From assembly GCF_050015995.1 (NCBI RefSeq), contig NZ_JBNHEP010000062.1, forward strand, positions 1 through 64,000: a stretch of DNA of 64,000 nucleotides, read 5' to 3'. The position numbers were made by a program, and so were the translations under genes. The notes beneath the pieces are model-generated. The model did no database searches and was not told the origin of the DNA. It saw only the letters and a list, made by a program, of their open reading frames with translations. Origin of the DNA: Trichodesmium sp050015995. GTDB taxonomy: Bacteria > Cyanobacteriota > Cyanobacteriia > Cyanobacteriales > Microcoleaceae. Below, piece after piece: positions 1 through 9,835 of the stretch (positions are counted from its first letter, which is position 1; every line of letters begins with the position of its first letter).

Positions 1-270
1 AAATTCCTATTGCGTATGTGGCAATAGAGATGAATGAAATTTTTATTTCTGATTTTCTAAAAGGTTGCCTCTGAATTTTGTCAGCAAAAACTCCTATTGC
101 TACATCCGCAATAAAAAAGAAGTGAGTCGAAATTCCTATTGCGTATGTGGCAATAGAGATGAATGAAATTTTTATTTCTGATTTGCCAAAACCTTACCTC
201 TGGATTTTGTCGGCAAAAGCTCCTATTGGGTATATGGCAATAGAGATAAATGAGATTGATATTTTGAATT
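1..270. repeat. Tandem repeat with 129-bp period, degenerate
   Basis: A segment starting with AAATTCCTATTGCGTATG at position 1 is repeated almost unchanged from position 130. A weaker third copy of its core (CCTATTG..TATGGCAATAGAGAT) lies near 222-260. Both full units also carry a TTTGTC(A/G)GCAAAA(A/G)CTCCTATTG segment. No convincing gene overlaps it. A short reading frame from 147 simply translates the repeat (MAIEMNEI, then MAIEINEI). The window edge cuts the array, so its full length is unknown. Confidence 0.75.
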
Positions 271-428
271 TGCTAAAAAAATCATTAACTGAACCGTATT
301 GGAAATATCACCTACTCTTTAATTTCCATCTGCTCACGAATAGCTGCTTGAATTTTCTCATCAAAATCAGGATCATCTAAAGTAGTAATAAATTTTTTAT
401 CTGAACGCTCACTTAATCTATATATTCT

Positions 429-1757
429 ATGACTAAAAATAGTAAACCCTGGGAAGAAAATTGGAAAATTATTGACAATATTAGTGGCGGTGGTCAAGGT
501 CAAACTTATCTAGTCGAACTTAAAAATAATTCCTTTCCAGCTAATAAATACGTTCTCAAAAAACTTAATAAACAAAATGACGATGAAAGACGTTCAAGAA
601 TGCGTAGAGAAGTAGTTGTCCTAGAAACATTAAACTGCCCAGGAATACCAAAGTTAATTGATTCAAATGTAGAGCTTTTCAAGTCAAATACTCCTCTTTA
701 TATGGTAACTGAATTTATACCCGGAGATACCTTATATGATTTTCTCAAAACAGAAGTAATAAATATTTTTACTGGTGTAAGTTTGACAATAAAACTATTA
801 GATACTCTTAAATATTGCCATAAAATAGGAATAGTACATAGAGATATTAAGCCGGATAATATCATCATTAAAAATAACGACATTAGCACTCCAGTATTAA
901 TAGATTTCGGGATTTCTTTTAATAAAGTTGATGAGTCTGCGACAGATTTAACACCTACATGGCAACAGTTAGGAAATAGATTTTTTCAACTTCCGGAGCT
1001 TGGGGAAAAAAGTAGTTTACAAAGAGACCACAGGTCAGACATTACAAAAATTTGTGGCATTTTGTTTTTTACAATAACAGGGAAATTTCCTCTTTATCTT
1101 TTAGATTCTGAAAATGGAAATAAACCACATCAGAGAGAAGAAGCTAAACAAAAGTTATCAGCTTCACCTAATTTACCTGAATCTATAGTATCTAAAATAA
1201 ATAGAGTTTTTGATAAAGCTTTTGAGATAAAAATAGATTCTCGTTGGCAGTCTATTCCTGCACTTATGGACGCTTTGATAGATATTTTTGAATTAGAAAA
1301 TTCAGAAGGGAATAAAGCTGAAACTTTTTTAGAAAAAATCAAAAATAAACTATCAAGTGACTCTAATATAGAAAAGAAGTTATTTCGCAAATTAGCTGAA
1401 AAAGTTATAGAACAGATTAGTCAAGCTGTTAGAAGTTTAGTTTACGAAGACCTAGATTCTAATTATTTTCATGTATGTGCTAGAGGAGCTAGCGAAAGAC
1501 TTGGAATAATAGATTGGGCTAATTTAAAATTCTCACAACAAGTTACAGGTATAAGCTGTGAGTTTTCAAATGAAGACTTTTTTCCTGAATTTCAAGGATT
1601 TGCTACAGGAAATGAGTTTGTATTAGTTTCAAGTATCAAAGGAAAAGAAGTTGAGTTATTAAGAACTTCTCTAAGTGGAGAACCAGACTTTACTGATTTT
1701 GCCCAATGTCTTAGAAAATTTTACGCTGAAGGTGTAGAAAGCATAATTTCAAAATAA
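429..1757 (+). CDS. Hanks-type serine/threonine protein kinase
   Basis: The 442-residue protein has a complete N-terminal kinase domain (about residues 12-290) and no predicted membrane segment. Visible motifs are the glycine loop GGGQGQ (20-25), the ATP-anchoring lysine K44 in VLKK, the catalytic loop HRDIKPDN (137-144) and the metal-binding DFG (159-161). The APE-type motif is replaced by LPELG. Residues about 300-442 match no domain I recognise and may be sensory or substrate binding. It should phosphorylate Ser/Thr on partner proteins in the cytoplasm; the target is unknown. The ATG at 429 gives a natural domain start, though no strong ribosome binding site is seen. It stands alone on the plus strand, 0.7 kb from the convergent secretion block. 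Confidence 0.9.
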   Translation: MTKNSKPWEENWKIIDNISGGGQGQTYLVELKNNSFPANKYVLKKLNKQNDDERRSRMRREVVVLETLNCPGIPKLIDSNVELFKSNTPLYMVTEFIPGDTLYDFLKTEVINIFTGVSLTIKLLDTLKYCHKIGIVHRDIKPDNIIIKNNDISTPVLIDFGISFNKVDESATDLTPTWQQLGNRFFQLPELGEKSSLQRDHRSDITKICGILFFTITGKFPLYLLDSENGNKPHQREEAKQKLSASPNLPESIVSKINRVFDKAFEIKIDSRWQSIPALMDALIDIFELENSEGNKAETFLEKIKNKLSSDSNIEKKLFRKLAEKVIEQISQAVRSLVYEDLDSNYFHVCARGASERLGIIDWANLKFSQQVTGISCEFSNEDFFPEFQGFATGNEFVLVSSIKGKEVELLRTSLSGEPDFTDFAQCLRKFYAEGVESIISK

Positions 1758-2484
1758 TATAAAAAAAGGCAATTTAAACCTAGACTTAAACATCGTACTT
1801 GCAGCAATTCCAGGATTTTTAGGGAGGGAGTTAAATAGATTTTGTTAGCTAATAACTAATACCAATTCCTAAAAATAATGCTATACTTCCGATGAGACTT
1901 CAGTTATTAAGTAATAATAATGCTTCAGTAATGTTTGTAAAGATTATCGGCATTAAATCAAAATATCTTATTTCTTTTAACTCTACTCCCTACTCCCTAC
2001 TCCCTACTCTCAAGGAGATGTAGCAAGACTTTTGAGAAATGGTATAACTACTAAAACCTTATAGTTAATTAGAGCTTGCTGATTACCCTGAAACCATTTA
2101 CAGATAGACTTTTTAGCCTTTTTGTAGTGACAAAAATGCTAGGTTTTCACTTCATAGAGCTGCAAAAAGTTAGGGTTTTGAATAGATCGCGGCGGAAAAA
2201 TCAAGATATAATAAGGGTTTGCTGATTAAGTATCAAATCCTTTTCAGGTAAAAGTTTCAGCCTTTTTAGGTCTTGAAAAAATCCAAGCTTTTAGGTCTGT
2301 GCGGTTCAAAAATTTAGTATTTTGGGTAGACAAAGACAGAAAAATTGAGGAACAATTCTTACTCCTACCTCCTCTAAATTCTCATGACTCCTGACTCCTA
2401 TCCCTAACACAAGACTTTTGAGCGCAAACCCTAATTATTCTTCCTCCCTCTTCTATAATTCTCCTGAATCCTGACTTTTAATCG
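1758..2484. repeat. Spacer with two copies of the AGGGTTTGC dispersed element
   Basis: No gene is seen. From 2071 (AGAGCTTGCTGATTA) and again from 2214 (AGGGTTTGCTGATTA) two related units of about 150-220 bp follow each other, sharing an AAAAGTTAGG/AAATTTAGTATTTTGGG core and a GACAGAAAAATTGAGG tail. The second unit ends with the inverse GCAAACCCT at 2424-2432. Related copies lie at 59959 and 63755, and a better preserved relative at 24188-24414. A heptamer repeat (CCCTACT x3) sits at 1988-2010. Confidence 0.6.
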
Positions 2485-4665
2485 CTAATTAACATTAGTC
2501 AAACTCTTGAATTTGCCGGTAAATCTATTAAAGAACAACTCTAAAACCGTCCGTTTACCAACATTAATATTAGAGTTAATTGCCATACCATTCTGCAAAC
2601 CAATTTCCAAATCATTTTCATTATCCAGAACAAATGTTTGCCGTTCTAAATCAATTGTAGTTTCAAAAGAAAAGTAAGGTCTTCCTGCTTCTTGGTCTGG
2701 TGGAATAGCATCATCGCTAATAGAAATAACCTCCCCAGTTACTGTTCCAAATTCATTAGCAGGTAAAGCCTCAACTTGTACTTCTACAGGTACACATTCT
2801 ATATCACTTAAACCTAATTTTTCTCGATTTTCTTTAAGTTCCGGACAAGCACATTTTTTACCCGGTTCACATTCAATAATTTCTCCTCCAGCTAACTCTT
2901 GGTCGTGATAAGGTTCTAATTTTTTCCGTTTATCATTTAAGGCTTTTAATACCAAAGCAACGTCTTTATTCTGAATATAAACTACTGCCTCTAAACCTTC
3001 ATCATCATCCAATACTGTCAGTAACGGTTGGGTTTGTTGCGCCTCATAAGAAGCATCCTCACATCTTTCTGGTTGAATATCCCCAGGTTTCAAAACTTCA
3101 TTAATAACATATTGACAAATAGGGTCTGTTTTTATATCTAGAGAAGATTCTTCTTTAGTTGTAGGTTGTAAGTCAAAAATTACTCCAGAAACTGGTGATT
3201 TTAAAACTTGATTATCACGAGTTTCTTCTAGTTTTTCAATCTGAGCATTAACTTCTGTGAGTCGCTTATTATTTTCTAGTTGTAAGCGAGTAAACTGAGA
3301 ATCTATTCTCGCAATTTCTCTACCTTCATTTTCAGCAATTCTGGCATAAAGTTCCCTTGCCCAAGCATCTCTTGTATTTTTTAATTGTTCCTTCGTTCTA
3401 TTAATAGATACGTTTAAACGTTGTTGTTCTAACCTAGCACGTTGCACTTCTGCTTGACGCGCTTTAACTTCTCCTCCTCGTGCATTAATATCTGCTTCCC
3501 TAGAATTAATTTCTCCCTCGCGAGTATTAATTTCTCCTTCTAAAGTAGTAATATCTGCTCTGCGAGAATTTACATCTCCTTCTCTCGCATTAATATCTGC
3601 CAACCGGCTATTAACTTCTCCTAATCTAGTATTAATTTCTCCTGCCCTTGATTGTATCTGGTCTTGTTGTCTTAAGAGCTCACTTTCTCCTCGAAATACC
3701 TCTTGCTCTTGACGTTTTTTTTGCAGTTCAGCGATCGCTCCTTCTTCTACTAAAGGAGATATTTGTTCTAGAATTCCTTCGTTAGAATCTAATACTTTTT
3801 CTGATTTATCTAATTGCCCTTTTGCTAGTTGTAGTTGTTCTTGAGAATATTTTAATTGTGCCTGGGTGTTGTTGAGTTGTTCTCTGGAAAATTTGAGTTG
3901 TTTTTCTGCGTTATTTAATTGTTCATAAGCATAAGTTAGCTGTTGCTTACTATTATTTAATTGTTGTTTAGAAAACTGTAATTGTTGTCTAGAATATTGC
4001 AATTGTGTTTGAGCTACTCTTAGTTGTTCTGTTGCCGCTTCTTCTTCTTTTTCTGCTTGTTGAAGTTGCTTTTGTAGTTCTCTGACTTGTAGTTCTACGG
4101 CACCTACACGGGAATTATATTCAGCTTTGTAGTTAATGTATAATCCTTGTAAACTAGGGTCAACATTGACAAAACTACCCCTGTTTAAATAAAGTTCATT
4201 AATTAGAGCGCGGTAGGCTTGATTTTCTGATACTCTAGTTTGCCTTTCTTGGGCAAGTTTTTGTAAATCTGGAGGTAAAGCTGTAGGAACCTTTCCATTT
4301 AATACTTCCTTATAGAATTCGTTTTCTCTTTTGAGGGTATCTCTTAATTCTTTTGCAGAACCTAAATCTGCACTAGGAGCAGTAGGACTAAAAGTTAGTA
4401 ATGGTTGATTTTTTTCTACGCGATCGCCATTTTCTACATGAAGTCTAACTACATTTCCACTGGTAGGAGCTTGGACATCTATGGAACCGTCTTTAAGTTC
4501 TAATTGACCTACTGCAGGTACAGCTTGGTCTATCTCAGCAAAGTATGCCCAGATGATGGCTGAACTGGTCATTAACATAATGATCCATAGAAATAGCCTA
4601 GATAGTATGGCTGGTTTCTCTAAAATTACTGGTTGTTCGTTTAGTGATACTGATTTATCTTGCAT
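2485..4665 (-). CDS. HlyD-family membrane fusion protein of a type I secretion system
   Basis: The 726-residue adaptor should link the inner-membrane ABC exporter encoded just upstream to an outer-membrane channel. It has a short cytoplasmic N-terminus, one membrane segment (about residues 22-43), a first lipoyl-like beta segment (GSIDVQAPTSGNVVRLHVENGD), then about 300 residues of coiled coil. In that coil QLNNSKQQL-type heptads give way to a run of EINTREGEINSRE-type heptads. The second lipoyl half (VLKSPVSGVIFDL) and the beta-barrel domain follow. Unusual for the family is a cysteine-bearing insertion (ICQYV, ERCEDA, IIECEPGKKCACPEL, IECVPV) that could form disulfides. The start codon is a clear ATG. 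A partial copy of the gene's 5' end lies just upstream. Confidence 0.9.
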   Translation of the reverse strand: MQDKSVSLNEQPVILEKPAILSRLFLWIIMLMTSSAIIWAYFAEIDQAVPAVGQLELKDGSIDVQAPTSGNVVRLHVENGDRVEKNQPLLTFSPTAPSADLGSAKELRDTLKRENEFYKEVLNGKVPTALPPDLQKLAQERQTRVSENQAYRALINELYLNRGSFVNVDPSLQGLYINYKAEYNSRVGAVELQVRELQKQLQQAEKEEEAATEQLRVAQTQLQYSRQQLQFSKQQLNNSKQQLTYAYEQLNNAEKQLKFSREQLNNTQAQLKYSQEQLQLAKGQLDKSEKVLDSNEGILEQISPLVEEGAIAELQKKRQEQEVFRGESELLRQQDQIQSRAGEINTRLGEVNSRLADINAREGDVNSRRADITTLEGEINTREGEINSREADINARGGEVKARQAEVQRARLEQQRLNVSINRTKEQLKNTRDAWARELYARIAENEGREIARIDSQFTRLQLENNKRLTEVNAQIEKLEETRDNQVLKSPVSGVIFDLQPTTKEESSLDIKTDPICQYVINEVLKPGDIQPERCEDASYEAQQTQPLLTVLDDDEGLEAVVYIQNKDVALVLKALNDKRKKLEPYHDQELAGGEIIECEPGKKCACPELKENREKLGLSDIECVPVEVQVEALPANEFGTVTGEVISISDDAIPPDQEAGRPYFSFETTIDLERQTFVLDNENDLEIGLQNGMAINSNINVGKRTVLELFFNRFTGKFKSLTNVN

Positions 4666-4880
4666 TTTTTTTAATAATTAGGAAGTAGGGAACAATTGAT
4701 AATGGATAATGAATAATGGATAATTAGAATATCAGAGAGTTAGATAGAAAATTATTACTGGTTGTTCATTTAGTGATACTGATTGATTTTGCATTTTTTA
4801 AATAATTAGGAAATAGGGAACAATTGATAATGCATAATGAATAATGGATAATTAGAATATCAGAGAGTTAGATAGAAAAT
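4627..4880. repeat. Direct duplication of the adaptor gene's 5' end and leader
   Basis: The block 4628-4750 is repeated at about 4754-4880 with few differences. The second copy contains, on the minus strand from ATG 4794, MQNQSVSLNEQPVI. This matches the true start MQDKSVSLNEQPVI of the HlyD-like gene and then runs out of homology. Both copies also carry the same leader with an AATTGATAATG(G/C)ATAATG tract. This is a tandem duplication of about 127 bp including the start codon. Confidence 0.85.
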
Positions 4881-4931
4881 TCGAGATTTAAAAAACTCTT
4901 TCATTATCAATTATCAATTATCCATTATTAA

Positions 4932-7922
4932 TTATTGCTGAGATTCTTGTTGTTGATAGAGACAGAAATAACGTCCTTTTACTGCCATTAATTCGTTATG
5001 TGTTCCCTGTTCTACGACGGAACCTTTATCCATCATAATGATAGTATTAGCATTTTTTACTGTTGTTAAACGGTGAGTAATAAAGAACACTGTCGTATCG
5101 GTAAATGCCTCAGCTAAGTTCTCACTAACCTGACGTTCTGAACTGTAATCTAAAGCGCTAGTTGCTTCGTCTAAAATCAACAATTTAGGATTTTGTAGAA
5201 CTGTCCGAGCAATTGCAATTCTTTGCCTTTGCCCCCCTGATAAAGAAGCACCTCTTTCTCCTACCATTGTGTTATATCCACTAGGCAAACCCATAATAAA
5301 ATCATGGGCAACCGCTATCTTAGCAGCTCGAATAATTTCATCAGTCGTTGCATCTGGATTTGTCAAAGCAATATTATCTTGAACAGTACCGTTAAACAGG
5401 AGAGTATCTTGTAAAACCACCCCAATTTGACGACGCAAAGAATATAACTCTACCTTTTGAATATCATATCCATCAATAAAAATTCGACCAGAAAGTGGAG
5501 GATATAAACGCTGCAATAATTTCATCAACGTACTCTTTCCCGAACCACTCAACCCTACAATACCGACAAAATAACCTGCTGGAAATTCCAAATTTATATT
5601 TGCCAATTGTAGAGGTCCGCTTTGAGTAAATCGGAAAGAAAGTTCTTCAAATTTCACACCCCCATTAATTGGTGGCATATCAATATTATTCCGGTCTTCC
5701 TCATCTACTTCCGCTTCAGTATCTAATACATCTCTTAATCGTTCAATCGACATTCCCACTTCTTGGAAACTTTGCCAAACACTAACAAAACGGAGCAAGG
5801 AACCTGTTACATTACCAGCAATAATTCGGAAAGCAATTAATCCCCCTACAGATAACTGATTATCAATAACTAAATAAGCACCAACCCATAAAAGAGCCAG
5901 TCCTGAAAGTTTATTTAAAAAGGTACTAATAGAACTAGAAGTAGTTTGAGTCAGAACAGTATTAAAACTAGCAGTCATAAACTTGGCATAACGAGCCGAC
6001 CATTCCCAACGAGACCGCAGTTCTAAATTTTGCGCCTTAACAGTTTGCACACCATTTAGTACCTCCACTAAGTATGACTGAGAGTCAGCATAACGTTCTG
6101 CTTTTTTCCGGAGTAACCTTCTGACAATAGGAGAGTTAATCACAATAATCCCACCAAAGAAAGGCAGTCCAGCCAAAGCTACTGCTGTCATTAGTGGGTT
6201 GAGAGCCAACATCACAGCAATATAAATTACTGAGAATACAGCATCCAAGACCACTGTTAAGGCTGTACCTGTGAGAAAGTTGCGAATATTAGCTAATTCT
6301 CCAATCCTACCTGTCAGATCGCCCACCCGGCGATTATCAAAATAGTTGAGTGGGAGACGGAGTAGGTGGTCAATTACCTCAGAGCTAAGTTTGACGTCTA
6401 TGCGGTTAGTAGTATCTACAAACAAGAAAGTTCTCAGACCTCCCAACAAAGCTTCAAATAGAGCCACACCTAACATTAAGATGCCTAAAACATCTAGAGC
6501 TTCTATGTTGCGTTGCCCCATGACTTTGTCGATGATTATCATCGTCATTAAGGGGTTAACCAAGCCAAATATTTGTACAAAAAATGACGCAGCTAGGACT
6601 TCAAGAAATACTGTGCGATGTTCCATTAACGAAGGAACAAACCACCAAAAACTAAACTGTTCCTTCTGTTCTGATTTTGGCGCTTGGAGCAGTAGAACCT
6701 GTCCCGACTCCCCCCAAACCTCTTGGAACTCACCCGGTTTGAGGCGAGTTAATCCGAATTCTGGACTACCAACAACAATTTCTTGTTCTGTAATACTATA
6801 AATTACAGCAAAACTATCTTGCCATTGAATTAAAGCTGGTGCCTTGAGGCGAGCTACTGCTGCTGCCGGCACCTCTGCCAGTTGACCGCTTAATCCCATC
6901 ATCTGGGCGATCGCTCCACAAGCTTGCAAAGACACCCTACCTGCTGTGCGAACCTGGTTATCTAATACCCGACGAATTACGTCCCGGCGAAACTTGAGAC
7001 CAAGATGTTTAGCCAGCATCTGGAAGCAAGCTAAAGGAGCTGCTATTTCCCCCTTAGCTCGGAAGATTGGGTATTTTTTTGATGGAGTATCTTGAACAAC
7101 AGTAGTCTCTGGTGGACGTGCTGGTGCTTGGGGAACCATAGACAAATCTAGGGGTGCTAGTTGACCAGTTTCTGCACCATTTTCTGAGGTCTGTTCCTCA
7201 TGTTGTTGTTCGGGGAATCCGATCAGTCTTGCGCCTCTTTCTCCTTCTATTTTTATAGACTTACCTGCTCCATCCAAAACTACCTGACTACCTGGAGGAA
7301 AATCCCCTACTATCCCACTACTGACTAGCCAGATTTTTTCTGAGTCGAGGATGGATGCTAGTTCTTTGGTTTTGTTGTCTCCTTTGGGTAAGTTTACTAC
7401 TACAGTATTGTGAACAACGTTTTTAGCCAGTTCTTTGAGGTTAGTATTCACTTCAGCTCTTCTGGCAAATTCTTGGCTTAGTAGTTCAAATACTTCGCTT
7501 ATTGCCGGACGTTCGAGAAAGACTTCTCCAAATTCTGGTTCTGTTTCTAGTATTGCCAAGAAATCTGCTGCTGGTAGAGTAACAGCGATTAAGTCTGTTG
7601 AGGCAAGTGCTGTTTCACAAGGCATTCCTCGTAGCAACCCTGCCCAACCTAGGATTTCTCCAGGTCCTGCCAATTGCAGACTGATGTGACGTTGCGATCG
7701 CTGGTCATAACCTAATACTCGTGCCTGACCCTGATAGATAATTGCTATCTGGTTTGGCATTTTTTCCCTTTCAAATAGTGGTTGGCCACTACGGTAGCCT
7801 AGAAGTTGACACTTTCCCACTAATTGATTTTTCAGGGCATTTTCTGAAAGTTTGTTAAATGGTGGCTTATTTGCCAGAAATTCTTGTACTTGTGCTCTTG
7901 ATATTGTCGAAGAAGTAGCCAT
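4932..7922 (-). CDS. Type I secretion ABC exporter with cNMP-like and degenerate C39 domains
   Basis: The 996-residue protein combines a cyclic-nucleotide-binding-like fold (about residues 10-150), a linker, a C39-peptidase-like domain (285-415), a six-helix ABC exporter membrane domain (about 430-720) and an ATPase domain (about 740-985). Walker A GLSGSGKST, signature LSGGQRQRIAIAR, Walker B LLILDEATSALD and the H-loop ITHRL are all intact. The C39 catalytic cysteine is replaced (AAPLACF where DCGPACL is expected) and the histidine site reads DSFAVIY. It is therefore a non-cleaving C39-like domain, as in HlyB-type RTX exporters. The cNMP fold has GE at 88-89 but ETA at 103-105, lacking the usual phosphate-binding Arg. 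It sits 266 bp upstream of the HlyD-like gene on the same strand. Confidence 0.92.
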   Translation of the reverse strand: MATSSTISRAQVQEFLANKPPFNKLSENALKNQLVGKCQLLGYRSGQPLFEREKMPNQIAIIYQGQARVLGYDQRSQRHISLQLAGPGEILGWAGLLRGMPCETALASTDLIAVTLPAADFLAILETEPEFGEVFLERPAISEVFELLSQEFARRAEVNTNLKELAKNVVHNTVVVNLPKGDNKTKELASILDSEKIWLVSSGIVGDFPPGSQVVLDGAGKSIKIEGERGARLIGFPEQQHEEQTSENGAETGQLAPLDLSMVPQAPARPPETTVVQDTPSKKYPIFRAKGEIAAPLACFQMLAKHLGLKFRRDVIRRVLDNQVRTAGRVSLQACGAIAQMMGLSGQLAEVPAAAVARLKAPALIQWQDSFAVIYSITEQEIVVGSPEFGLTRLKPGEFQEVWGESGQVLLLQAPKSEQKEQFSFWWFVPSLMEHRTVFLEVLAASFFVQIFGLVNPLMTMIIIDKVMGQRNIEALDVLGILMLGVALFEALLGGLRTFLFVDTTNRIDVKLSSEVIDHLLRLPLNYFDNRRVGDLTGRIGELANIRNFLTGTALTVVLDAVFSVIYIAVMLALNPLMTAVALAGLPFFGGIIVINSPIVRRLLRKKAERYADSQSYLVEVLNGVQTVKAQNLELRSRWEWSARYAKFMTASFNTVLTQTTSSSISTFLNKLSGLALLWVGAYLVIDNQLSVGGLIAFRIIAGNVTGSLLRFVSVWQSFQEVGMSIERLRDVLDTEAEVDEEDRNNIDMPPINGGVKFEELSFRFTQSGPLQLANINLEFPAGYFVGIVGLSGSGKSTLMKLLQRLYPPLSGRIFIDGYDIQKVELYSLRRQIGVVLQDTLLFNGTVQDNIALTNPDATTDEIIRAAKIAVAHDFIMGLPSGYNTMVGERGASLSGGQRQRIAIARTVLQNPKLLILDEATSALDYSSERQVSENLAEAFTDTTVFFITHRLTTVKNANTIIMMDKGSVVEQGTHNELMAVKGRYFCLYQQQESQQ

Positions 7923-8518
7923 CTAGTTTATGTTATTTCACTCTAGTTGGGGTATAATTTTTGACTGTCTCTAATTTTTAGATAATTGGGCATTTTATGT
8001 CACCTGAGAATCAGGCCTCAACCATTTTATTTCAGTAGGAGATACTGATAACTGATAACTGAAATGATTTACCTAAAAATTGGTGTATACGACTCGCCCT
8101 TAAGCGGGCGACTTTTTGGTTGATTAATTATAGATAGAAGGACATAAGGTATAGTTATTGTTGTTGCGGGTTTTTGCGGGTGGGCAATCCGAGACATCAA
8201 ACGGATGCGGAGGGAAGCATCAGACTACTGTCAAGGTAGCAGCACCTGATGTTTTGCTGCGCGAATGAAAAGCGGAGCTTTGCGCCAGCAAAACGTCAAA
8301 TTACCGAGGAACTAGGGCTTGGTACTAATCTCCATGGCTTTAGCTATGCTTTATAAACATTTTTCTTTACATTAAACTTGATAAAACAGAGAAGTTATGT
8401 TTTTGCTATTCAAGATTTCGGCAGAGTAAACCTATTTAATTAGAGGCTTTTCTCCCCCCACCTCCCCATTTCCTATCAGAAAAGGGTTTTAGGAGTTCCT
8501 TATAAGGGATAAGTACCT
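7923..8518. other. Spacer with hairpins and a GC-richer block, possibly an IS605-type remnant
   Basis: No intact gene is seen. CGCCCTTAAGCGGGCG at about 8096-8111, followed by ACTTTTT, can form a terminator-like hairpin on the plus strand. The block 8163-8300 is GC-richer than its surroundings and carries an inverted repeat GTTTTGCTG / CAGCAAAAC (about 8253-8296) around GC palindromes of the type found at 14950, 17000 and 17333. Its plus-strand reading is loosely reminiscent of the variable tails of cyanobacterial tnpB genes, but this is weak. At 8030-8065 a short ACTGATAACTGAAATGA tract is shared with 30900 and 61630. Confidence 0.4.
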
Positions 8519-9283
8519 TTAGGCTGGAGAGGATGTCAAATCTGATACATCTGAACGTAATGCCTTAAGGGGTCCAATTTTTCCTATTTGTTCTCGTATC
8601 CAATTTTCTAATAATTCTTCCATTAAAGATCGGCGCATTGAGTCATCAAGCTGTGCTGGGATGAATTTTTCCAACCTAATAATTACTGTCCATTCTGTTA
8701 ATGGACGTGGTGTCCATATCTGACCAGGTTGACTTACTGATAAAATTTTACCTATAGAAGGGTGTGGTTGACTTAGGGGAACAGGACCTAACAAGCCTCC
8801 TGTTCGCCCTTCTGGACCTTCAGAATATTGACGAGCAATTTCTGCAAAAGTTTGCTCTCCTTCTACTATGCGAAAGTATAGTTCGTGAGCTAGACCGGGA
8901 TTTTTTGTCCGAATTAGAGAGTAAACTACTTGATCTAAACTGCTCTTACGGGTGAGAAAATATCTTTCTACTTGATTGCTCCAAGTTTGTTGTTTAAATT
9001 TTTCCAGTAATATTGGCCTGGTGGCCATTTCTTCTAGTTGTTCTTGGGTCATGTTTTGGCTTTTCAGCCATGCTTGTTTAGTTTCGGGGTTATTTAACTG
9101 GTATTGGGTCTCAAATTTTTCTAAGGCTGTCCTTTTTTCCTCTTCTGTGCAAGTCAAGTTAGCGATCGCTTGGTCGATTATTACTCCTCGCAAAAAATGA
9201 GGCATTAACTGATAACGTTGTAATAACGATGGGATATCTTGGGCTTGCAATAATTTATCACCGATTTGAAATAATCCTGTCAT
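8519..9283 (-). CDS. Parvulin-type peptidyl-prolyl cis-trans isomerase
   Basis: The 254-residue protein carries a PpiC/rotamase domain at about residues 125-215, including TFAEIARQYSEGPEGRTGG followed by LGPVPLSQPHPSIGKIL and PRPLTEWTVIIRLE. The N-terminal 120 residues are helical, SurA/PrsA-like. I see no signal peptide, so a cytoplasmic or membrane-side role is possible. A GGAG site nine bases before the ATG supports the start. Placement upstream of the ABC exporter and adaptor, in the same direction, suggests it helps keep or fold the exported substrate. The 600-bp gap before the exporter makes a single transcript uncertain. Confidence 0.85.
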   Translation of the reverse strand: MTGLFQIGDKLLQAQDIPSLLQRYQLMPHFLRGVIIDQAIANLTCTEEEKRTALEKFETQYQLNNPETKQAWLKSQNMTQEQLEEMATRPILLEKFKQQTWSNQVERYFLTRKSSLDQVVYSLIRTKNPGLAHELYFRIVEGEQTFAEIARQYSEGPEGRTGGLLGPVPLSQPHPSIGKILSVSQPGQIWTPRPLTEWTVIIRLEKFIPAQLDDSMRRSLMEELLENWIREQIGKIGPLKALRSDVSDLTSSPA

Positions 9284-9522
9284 TTTTTATATCTCCAACT
9301 AACTTGCACTATCCTTTTAATTTAGTCTTCTGTTGAAAGTAGTGGCAAATAACTTAGCAATTCATTTTTTGAGTACCTGGATTTAGGCAACCCATGAGTT
9401 TTAAACACTACTTCTAAAGACTTTATTATTTTCATTCACTATATCTATTATGTAGAACCCATTTGAGTTCCTTTGTTAATATTACTTATACCGAATTATT
9501 ACGGTAAAAACAATACAGGTTT

Positions 9523-9622
9523 ATTCAGGAAAGTTCAGTAAATTTTAAATTCAGTTTTGTTCAGGAAAGTTCAGTTTTGTTCAGGAAAGTTCAGTTTTAT
9601 TCAGGAAAGTTCAGTTTTATTC
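9523..9622. repeat. Short tandem repeat, TTCAGGAAAGTTCAGTTTT units
   Basis: About four 19-bp units (TTCAGGAAAGTTCAGTTTT followed by G or A) stand in tandem, preceded by one diverged unit. Each unit is itself a doubled TTCAG motif. There is no coding potential. Confidence 0.85.
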
Positions 9623-9639
9623 ACTGCCGTGTTAAACAG

Positions 9640-9835
9640 GGTATTCATAGTTTGATTCCAAAGATAGTGAATTCTTTCAATCATCACAATACTTTGAACT
9701 CCTGACCATTGTTCTTGTTGGTAAAGACGACCAACAGCCTTTAGGGACACTACCCAAACATGTTACTTCTTGAGGACGATGATGTCCTTTTTCTATCCGT
9801 CAAGGTACTTGAGTATGGTATTTCCTATACATTAT
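9640..9835 (-). pseudogene. ISAs1-like transposase relic
   Basis: Read on the minus strand in two frames, the segment gives IEKGHHRPQEV and then AVGRLYQQEQWSGVQSIVMI followed by ERIHYLWNQ. This resembles the EKGHGRIE...W.GLQS...VER block of ISAs1-family transposases. Neither end of the gene survives. Family assignment is from memory of the motif and is moderate at best. Confidence 0.4.

Noticed and set aside
312..420. Minus-strand reading SERSDKKFITTLDDPDFDEKIQ... ending MEIKE
   Set aside because: It looks somewhat protein-like but has no start codon before it overlaps the kinase start; possibly a gene remnant, not enough to call.
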